Part shown: positions 56,138-64,000 of the stretch, in pieces | Position numbering within the stretch: the first letter of the stretch is position 1 | How the letters are laid out: each line of letters begins with the position of its first letter | Position numbers and translations under genes: made by a program | Assembly (NCBI GenBank): GCA_034440615.1 | Contig: JAOTOM010005145.1 | Location: 589,001 to 653,000, forward strand | Reading direction: 5' to 3' | Origin: Ashinkailepas kermadecensis | Lineage: Eukaryota > Arthropoda > Thecostraca > Neolepadidae | DNA length: 64,000 bases | Notes under the pieces: model-generated | Databases searched by the model: none | Seen by the model: only the letters and a program-made list of their open reading frames with translations | Told to the model about the DNA's origin: nothing

Positions 56138-59100
56138 TAACATCTCACAATACACACTACACAGACAAGACACACACAACACACACACATACAGATCAGG
56201 CGGAGTATGCACATACATTAGGAACACAACCCCGCACCGCCTGATACAATTCAACACTACAGCAGATATCTTACTCACTGAAATCCACGTACACAACATA
56301 GCTTACACACTCATTAACGTATATGACCCCCCCTCGCAAAACACAGAAACCCTCTCGGAATTAAATAAGGCACTTGATCAAATTAACACCCCGGTCATAC
56401 TCGTAGGTGACTTTAACTCACATCACCCACTATGGGATACACGCACAATACGACCCGGCACTCCACTCATCACACTGGCTACACAACATAACCTCACAGT
56501 ACTCAACACCGGATCACCAACATACCTCGTACCAATTAGTTCACACCTCCCTACCACCCCAGACGTAACACTCGCTTCCTCTCGCATAGCCCTCACCCTA
56601 TCCTGGATAGCCGACTCCGATCCACACTTTAGTGACCACGCCCCCATCACCATAACCTTCGACCAAATCCCGACCACCGGCCCACCCAACACCCCGACGG
56701 GCCGGTGGAACCTTAAAAACGCATCCTGGACCCCATTCTCAGAATCCTTAGCAGCACAGACGTCCAATAACCCACAATACACACCAGGACAATACGCAGA
56801 CATGCTACTCACCACCGCACATCAACACATACCACAAACAAAACCACGACACCAACACAAACCTCGCGCGGCTCCCTGGTGGAACGAGGAGTGCCACCGG
56901 GCGATCCGCGCGAGGAACCACGCACGACACAGATACGAACGACACCGCACACCGGAAACACTCACAGCATACAAACTGAACAGAGCACTATGCAAACGCA
57001 CCATCAAACAAGCCAAAAAGACCTCCTGGAATAAATTTTGCTCTCAATTTAATAGATTCACACCTCTCGGCGAAATCTGGACACTACTCAAAACATTTCA
57101 ACACCGACAACGACCCCCAGCTAAAGCCATCACACTTATACACAACAACATCACCATCACAGACCCACAAACCATAGCAAACATTTTCGCAGACAACTAT
57201 CACACTAGGTCAGGCACACTCCCACGACACCCCCCACCCCCAATCAGACACACACGGCCACACCTTTACAACACTAGGTTTACACTCACAGAATTACAAA
57301 TAGCAATAGCACAAACAGGAAACACAAGCGTAGGACCAGACAACATACACTACTCATTCTTCAAACATCTACCAATACAAGCATTACAAGCATTACTCGA
57401 CACATACAACACCGCATGGACAACACATACATATCCACAGTCTTGGTTACACGCTCTTCTCATCCCTATCCCTAAACCAAGTACTGACTTAACCCTATGC
57501 GACTCTTACCGCCCTATATCACTAACCAGCTGTTTTCACAAACTCTTCGAACGACTAGTCAAAAAACGCCTTCTTTATATTCTTCAAACACAAAAACTAA
57601 TCTCTCCTATACAATCAGGCTTCCTTCCTAATCGCTCATGTCTAGACAACCTCACCTATCTCACCACACACATCCAGGAAGCGGCGGCCAGGAAATGCTC
57701 CACCGTCGCCGTCTTCCTGGATCTCAAACAAGCATTTGACACTATCAGCATCACAGCACTACTAGAACACTTACACAACATAGACATACAGGGCAGACTT
57801 ATACACTACCTTCATTTCTATCTACTAAACCGCTCTTTCCAAGTAAAAATAGGACAACACACTTCAGACACTAAATTCCCCACAACCGGCCTAATGCAAG
57901 GTTCGGTTCTTAGCCCCCTTCTCTTTATTTTAGGTCTAAATTCAGTCATCACCGACAACCTTCCGGCCAAAATTGCAATCTACGCAGACGACATCGTAAT
58001 CTGGACTTCACAAAAATCACCAAACCACGCACTAGCAATACTACAGAACACACTAACAGAACTACACAACAAACTCGCCCTACTAAATCTACACATCGCA
58101 CCACACAAATCTAAATGTATGTTTTTCGGTTACCACAAACACACAGACGAACAACCACTAAAAATAGACCAGACACCCATACCATTTGTCACCAGTGCAA
58201 AGTTCCTCGGCATCACATTTGATCGCCTACTCACCTTTCGGTTACACATCTTAGACATTCACAAACGCGCATCAAACAGAATCAACCTACTACGAGCACT
58301 TTCTGGCACACACTGGGGATCCGATAGAAACACACTTCTCACCCTCTACAAATCACTCATTCGGCCAATTTTGGAATACGGATCCCCACTCTTCGAAAAC
58401 GCTGCAAAAACAAACCTCAAACGTCTAGATAGCCTCCAACGCCAATGCATAACTATAGCCACAGGAGCATATATCACCTCACCATACCTTGCACTACATA
58501 TATACAACCACATACCAGAACTACAGCACAGACGCACACAAGCACTATTAAGATACCACTACAAAACGCAACTCATACCACAACACCCATGTACACAGGC
58601 CCTCAAACTTCGCACCACACGTGTCCATCAACTCATGACAACATCACGACTCAAAACCACAATAGGCTGCCGCATCCACCAACACACAAACAGACTACAC
58701 ATTACCCTACCCACAGCCAAACCATTACCAACACCCACAGCATGGTGGAAACACGAAACACTCGCAACACACTTCCTCATAGACCATCCAAAACACACAT
58801 ACACCGACGCAGAAATACACCAACTCTTCTTCCAATTCACAGCACAACATGCAAATTACAACATCATATACACTGACGGCTCGAAATCACATACACAGCA
58901 GACGGGCACAGCGGCGGTGCTGTACCACAATGCAGCACCGCCGCGGGTTATCCTTCGTGCCCGTCTGCACGACACAGCATCAACCTACACAGCAGAATTA
59001 TACGCAATCTTCTCGGCTTACTCTACCATTTATAACACCAAAATTGAACACAACATCATAGCAACTGACGCCAAATCAGCATTACAAAGCATCACACCAT

Positions 59101-59708
59101 ACACCAAACACAAACACCCACTCATCCCGAAAATACTCAACATACACCGAAACCTCACCGCACGACAAAGACCACTTCTTCTATGGATACCAAGTCACAC
59201 AAACATACACGGCAACGAACACGCAGACACGGAAGCGAACATAGCCACAACACTACCACAAATCACACCATGCCCACTCTCACAATCTGACTACTATCCC
59301 ACAATACAACAGGCACTTAACAAACACATACAACAAACATGGGACACAGCACTAACGCAACTTCATGAAATACACCCCATATACAAACCTTGGCACACCA
59401 TCAACCAACACACCAGACTCAAGGAACGCACTCTGACACGATTACGCCTCGGACACACAGCACTTACACACTCCTACCTCTTACTACAACGCCCACGACC
59501 ACAATGCACAACATGTCAACGAACACTCACTATCAAACACATACTCATCTATTGCACCAAATACAACACCGACAGGCAACACATCACAGATTACTGCAAC
59601 ACACACAACATTCCACTGAACATCACTACACTTCTCAACGACGACTATCCAGCATTACACGAACTTCTCTTCCACTTTCTTTCTACGACACGCCTAATCG
59701 ATCAACTG

Positions 59709-59739
<31 letters not shown>

Positions 59740-59825
59740 GCCCGGGCAAAAGACTGACAATCGGGCAATCGAAAAATCGAGCAAAAAAGAAGAAAAAAAA
59801 AAAGAAACAAACAAAACAAACATAA
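56106..59825 (+). CDS. I-clade non-LTR retrotransposon ORF2, 5'-truncated but uninterrupted
   Basis: 1,239 codons. The first ten or so residues come from flanking DNA; the element proper starts near 56138. Order: APE-type endonuclease lacking its start (from about residue 12; GGVCTYIRNT, NVYDPP, ILVGDFNSHHPLW, FSDHAPI); reverse transcriptase (SVGPDNIHY, LIPIPKPSTDL, YRPISLTSCFHKLFERL, QSGFLPNRSCLDNL, FLDLKQAFD near 536, LMQGSVLSPLLF, IYADDIVIW near 624); RNase H with all acidic residues (YTDGSK near 920, STYTAELYAI, ATDAKSALQS, IPSHTNIHGNEHAD); and a C-terminal zinc knuckle PQCTTCQRTLTIKHILIYC near 1133. RNase H after the reverse transcriptase places it in the I/Loa/R1-like group. There are no stops or frameshifts, so the insertion is young. 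The plus strand is strikingly A+C rich. The last 40 codons are Lys-rich readings of the A-rich tail. Truncation of the endonuclease makes this copy inactive. Confidence 0.92.
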
Positions 59826-59860
59826 CTACAAAACAAAAAACAAAACAAAACAACGTGTTC
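59708..59860. repeat. A-rich and (TA)n tail of the I-clade element
   Basis: A15 then (TA)8, a short unique piece, then A-rich GAAACAAACAAAACAAAC-type sequence. This probably marks the 3' end region of the retrotransposon; the exact end is not clear. Confidence 0.65.
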
Positions 59861-60931
59861 TTGCAATGTTCATTTATGGCGAGGACCCAACCCCAACCCA
59901 CCCACTACACCCCATACCCCAATCTAGCACCGTCCGGACTGACAGCTTCTTTCGACTACTTCATCTCCGGCTCTCAAACGACTCTTCTCTGCCATCTCTA
60001 CCTCTTCAAACTCCAAGATCAACTCAACTCAACTCTTCAAGACGACTCCGACTCTACTCGAAAATCTATCCACCACCCGGTAACTAATCCTCCTATCATT
60101 CTCACACTCAACCACAGGAAACAGCCGATATCACCCACAGGTGGCAGGCTGGACAAACACAACTTCACTCACACACACTGGTGGTCAGATTGCTGGGACG
60201 ATTTGTTTACGGCGTTTCGAATATATGGCGTGCTGGGCGCGTATATGTCGGGTGGCAGATGGCCAGCCGCCCTACGCCGAGCCAGCATAATGCGTCTTGT
60301 CGTCCCGGTGGTGTGATTTGCTTGTTTTCCAATGTATCTTAAGGACATTCCGATGTATTTTTCCAATTCCAAGTGTATGGAATGTTTCACCACTATGCTT
60401 AGCGTCGCACCCAGAGTCTAGGTGCTGAGTGGTTATAGCTGAGGGATTAACGTTTCCAGACTGACTCGGGAGAAGGTCGTACATTATCGCGATCTCTTCA
60501 AAGAAAGGCTGGTATTTTGGGGCATGCTAAGAATAAGATTTGGCACTAATTTGCCTTGCTGAATGTCTGGATGTACGGTTGGTGGAAAATTTTATCCAGT
60601 GGGTTCTTGAGTAGCGGCATATTTTTCAGTTGCCACGTTCAGGACGCCATCTCCAGGAATCCCTGGCTGTTCCACGGCTTTTGTGTGTTAATGAATCAGG
60701 GAAACCTGTGTTCGTCCCGCCCTACATACGGCGCGGTGGCCATTGGACCATGACGACACTGAGCGGTGTGGTGACGGGTTTGCGGTGCGCGTGCGTGCGG
60801 TGTTGGCCGGCCGGCAGGTGGCGTGCGGCGGCCGACGGCAGACGTTCAGCCGCGCTCGGCACCACAACAAATACACGGCCAGCACGCACCGTCATTCAGC
60901 TAGAGCATGCAGAAGCCTGCCACCGCCATGG
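59861..60931. other. 3' flank, CT-rich then GC-rich, no gene
   Basis: 59930-60110 is G-poor like the element and could still be its 3' UTR (CTCAACTCAACTCTTCAAGA and similar). After about 60180 the composition becomes ordinary. No gene is supported. Confidence 0.45.
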
Positions 60932-61530
60932 CGGTAGACGTAGCGCCGGTACAGCGATAGATATAGCGTAGGTACAGCGATAGATAGAGCGCCGGTTTGG
61001 CAGTAGATAGAGCGCCGGTTTGGCAGTAGATGCAGCACCGTTACAGCGATAGATAGAGCGCCGGTTTGGCAGCAGATGGAGTGCCGGTTTGGCGGTAGAT
61101 AGAGCGCCGGCTTGGCAGTAGGTGGAACGCCGGTTTGGCGGTAGATGGAGCGCCGGTTTGGCGGTAGATGGAGCGCCAGTTTGGCGGTAGATAGAGCGCC
61201 AGCTTGGCAGTAGATGCAGCGCCGGTTTGCCGGTAGATGGAGCGCCGGTTTGGCGGTAGATGGAGCGCCGGTACAGCGATAGATAGAGCGCCGGTTTGGC
61301 GGTAGATGGAGCGCCGGTTTGGCAGTAGATGGAGCGCCGGTACAGCGATAGATAGAGCGCCGGTTTGGCGGTAGATGGGGCGCCGGTACAGCGATAGGTA
61401 GAGCGTCGGTTTGGCGATAGATAGAGCATCGGTACAGCGATGGATAGAGCGCCGGTTTGGCGACAGATGGAGTGCCGGTTTGACAGTAGATGGAGGGCCG
61501 ACTTCGCGGTAGATGGAGCCCCGGCCTGGC
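60932..61530. repeat. 23-bp minisatellite, about 25 copies
   Basis: Unit GCGCCGGTTTGGCGGTAGAT plus GGA; a variant has TACAGCGATAG for TTGGCGGTAG. The two variants alternate irregularly. Open minus-strand frames are artefacts of a period not divisible by three. Confidence 0.94.
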
Positions 61531-62168
61531 GGTAGACTCAGTCCGGGTGCGGTGCGATGCGGGTGTGCCTCCCCTGGGGTTGGCACAGTTCCATCGTGTT
61601 GATGGTGGCGGCGCGTGCCCGCCGGACTGTGTGTTTGTCTGGTGTGCGCGTGCTCCGCGACGGACGTGGGAGAGCGCAGGCGCAGAGGGTGGAGTGCGCC
61701 TAACGACATGCCTCGCGCCACCCCAGTCCAAGTATTGATGGTTGCTAGGCGGCGGCCGGGAGTATTGTGCGGTGGAGGCGTTTCTGCTGGTTTGGCAGCA
61801 CATCTGTGGCTGCGGTCGGTCAGCGGCAGACATCATACGCCAGGTGTAGCTCTCGAGACTGACTTGTTCTGGTCAGTGCGCTGAGGCCACGGCATATTTT
61901 TGTCTGTTTGATGATGACGACAACGTCGACCAGTGGCGTAGGAACAGTGGACTGGGGGTGGGGGAAGGAGCAGAGGATTGCCTGGTCCATTGGCCTCTAT
62001 TTTGGAGAAGTTTTAGCATACACTTCATGTGTACTTAATGCATGGGAAAACGACTTCACTGGCTTCCCCTGAGTTCGTATATTCACATTCCTGCCCCGTT
62101 CCTGGCACCCGCCCTGGTAATACATAGGGTGAAGTGAGTGAGTGAGTGGGTGGGAAAGAGTAAGAAGC

Positions 62169-62170
<2 letters not shown>
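61531..62170. other. Unique sequence, no gene
   Basis: GC-rich to about 61880. No motif recognised. (GAGT)n-like bases precede the next microsatellite. Confidence 0.5.

Positions 62171-62262
<92 letters not shown>
62171..62262. repeat. (AG)46 microsatellite
   Basis: Perfect dinucleotide tract of 92 bp, homopurine on the plus strand. Confidence 0.98.
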
Positions 62263-62263
<1 letters not shown>

Positions 62264-62558
62264 CTGAGGCTGAGGCTGAGGCTGAGGCTGAGGCTGAGGC
62301 TGAGGCTGAGGCTGAGGCTGAGGCTGAGGCTGAGGCTGAGGCTGAGGCTGAGGCTGAGGCTGAGGCTGAGGCTGAGGCTGAGGCTGAGGCTGAGGCTGAG
62401 GCTGAGGCTGAGGCTGAGGCTGAGGCTGAGGCTGAGGCTGAGGCTGAGGCTGAGGCTGAGGCTGAGGCTGAGGCTGAGGCTGAGGCTGAGGCTGAGGCTG
62501 AGGCTGAGGCTGAGGCTGAGGCTGAGGCTGAGGCTGAGGCTGAGGCTGAGGCTGAGGC
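62263..62558. repeat. (GGCTGA)n hexanucleotide array, about 49 copies
   Basis: Essentially perfect copies, directly continuous with the (AG)n tract. It reads as Arg-Leu or Gln-Pro repeats but has no coding support. Confidence 0.97.
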
Positions 62559-62802
62559 CGAGGATCAGGATGAGGCCGAGGATCAGGATGAGGCCGAGGA
62601 TCAGGATGAGGATCAGGATGAGGATCAGGATCAGGATCAGGATCAGGATCAGGATCAGGATGAGGATGAGGATGATGCCGAGGATGAGGATGAGGATGAG
62701 GATGAGGCCGAGGATGAGGATGAGGATGAGGATGAGGATGAGGATGAGGATGAGGATGAGGATCAGGATGAGGATCAGGATGAGGATCAGGATGAGGAAG
62801 AG
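62559..62802. repeat. Variant hexanucleotide array (GATGAG / GATCAG / GCCGAG)
   Basis: About 40 six-base units in blocks: GCCGAGGATCAGGATGAG three times, then GATCAG runs, then GATGAG runs. The six-base register continues from the previous array. Confidence 0.95.
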
Positions 62803-64000
62803 GAAGGAATCGAAACAAAGCCGGTGCGACAGCAACCATGCCGTAATGCAAGGCCTACTTCTGCATAAAGTGTAAGTGTAAAGGCTTGAACACCGTAACC
62901 AATGCATACCTAGTTATGAACTGTAATAAATAGTGGCAAGTTTACAACACAGATATTTAGAGCCACTTGGATTACCACAATCAACACCTTGCACATTGCA
63001 GGAATACGTTTGCATTACTGGGCTTTAGGGCGCATCGACCATGTTGATCATATAGCATCAACTGGTCAGTTTGCATTACAATTTGCATTACTGGTTTTAC
63101 TCGAATGTATGTATGCCATACACACGTATGGCAGACGTTCTGTGTGGCAGCGAATCGGGCCGTGTTATGCACGGGAAAGCAAATCCGAAGTTGTTTCGTC
63201 GTTGCCGCTCAGTTCATCCGAAGTTGCGACGCGTATGGTACAGGAAGTGTTTGCAAAGCCTAGTTGAGTACCCACCCCTCCCACAATTTCGGCAACTAAG
63301 AGACACCTCTATTCATCAGACCGTGAAACCTTGCATTCAGGTTGGTATCTGGGAAAAGTTGCCTACCGAACTGTACGGCATTGGGTTGGCTGCCCGGGCC
63401 GAGCACCGACAGCGTGTCTGTAGGGGCAGGCGCCGACTGGCATGTGATCGTGTGTCGCGCGGGGTGATGTCCCTGTCAGCGTACAGCTGCACACAGTCAA
63501 TCGAGGATGGAAATAGCGCCGAGGTAGACTATATAAGCAGTGTCCTGATTACACGCTGAATTAGTTACGCTGTACGCACAACTAATTCAGCGTAGTATGC
63601 AGAAAAGTGTAAATAGTCAACAAACACTTGTCAAATAATGAACTGAAATTTAGTGTGATTAATGAATTATTTCGTGATGGACTTGATGAGGAGCGACATT
63701 ACAAGTTCGATATTTTACCTAAGGAGCTGTACCGCGCAGTACGTCACGTGATTATTACCTGCAATGTCTGAAGAATGAGCTTGATGGGTGGATGAAGCGG
63801 ACGGGAGGAGGGCAACGGTGACATCCCTTCCGCATCCGTAGGTTCGTGATTGCCATTATGTAGCATCGCTATGTTCCACGGAGGTTCAATCGCTGGGAAG
63901 CCATAACTTGTCACACGGCTTTCGCAGCTATATTAATAGCATGCATGCCGATTTTGTTCAAATTCTGAGCGCAATTGGTAATCGTTAAGTGCATTACGTT
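62803..64000. other. Unique sequence at window end
   Basis: 63015-63070 holds a SINE-tail fragment (GGGCTTTAGGGCGCATCGAC, then GTTGATCATATAGC). The 162-codon plus frame at 63071-63559 has no recognisable domain. A TATATAAG box-like string lies at 63529-63536, followed by the hairpin at 63553-63593. No gene is supported. Confidence 0.5.
63553..63593. repeat. Perfect 14-bp inverted repeat, 13-base loop
   Basis: ACGCTGAATTAGTT (63553-63566) and AACTAATTCAGCGT (63580-63593) are exact reverse complements. Function unknown. Confidence 0.9.

Noticed and set aside
61997..62907. Long Pro-Gln, Leu-Ser and Arg-Leu ORFs
   Set aside because: They are simple hexanucleotide and dinucleotide repeats read in different frames.
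63071..63559. 162-codon ORF near the window end
   Set aside because: No domain, and it starts within a SINE-tail fragment.

Overview
The window looks like repeat-dominated DNA from an invertebrate animal, most likely an arthropod. The evidence for this is indirect: CR1-like and I-clade non-LTR retrotransposons, hAT-type DNA transposons, tRNA-derived SINEs, scattered AACCTAACC strings that resemble the arthropod TTAGG repeat, and a mixture of AT-rich unique DNA and GC-rich minisatellites. There is no prokaryotic gene organisation, no CRISPR array and no rRNA. No complete host gene is recognisable. One short exon-like segment (51112-51231) is the only candidate for host coding sequence.

Layout. 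0.57-8.3 kb: two CR1-like elements on the minus strand, one with an SGNH-esterase ORF1, both broken by frameshifts or stops, sharing an almost identical 3' tail. 9.7-14.8 kb: a probable MITE-like composite holding degenerate minisatellites in inverted orientation, into which a 3.03-kb DNA transposon (11259-14285) has inserted, with long terminal inverted repeats, an exact 8-bp target duplication and a broken RNase-H-fold transposase gene. 18.5-19.3 and 24.0-24.2 kb: remnants of I-clade elements. 20-30 kb: a dense cluster of unrelated minisatellites (22, 27, 31, 32, 48 and 50 bp periods). 30.3-32.4 kb: a complete tRNA-SINE with 14-bp target duplications and a MITE with an exact 8-bp duplication.

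33.28-39.97 kb and 44.98-49.27 kb: two large members of one hAT-like family, both starting CAG(T/C)GTTGGA, both with perfect 8-bp target duplications, both with subterminal GAGTGTATAA motifs, sharing related right halves and encoding no transposase that I can recognise. Between them (42.15-44.0 kb) lies a 23-bp minisatellite present as two arrays facing each other. 49.9-50.6 kb: an 11-copy 59-bp array. 55.1-55.9 kb: two more arrays. 56.14-59.83 kb: an uninterrupted, 5'-truncated I-clade ORF with endonuclease, reverse transcriptase, RNase H and zinc knuckle. 60.9-61.5 kb: a 23-bp array. 62.17-62.80 kb: a layered (AG)n / (GGCTGA)n / (GATGAG, GATCAG)n block.

The elements do not form a pathway. 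They form nested layers of insertion. The LINEs would supply reverse transcription for the SINEs. The three hAT-like elements with 8-bp duplications would depend on transposase supplied from elsewhere, because the one transposase gene present is broken. Most long open frames across the minisatellites are artefacts: periods not divisible by three keep all three frames open.
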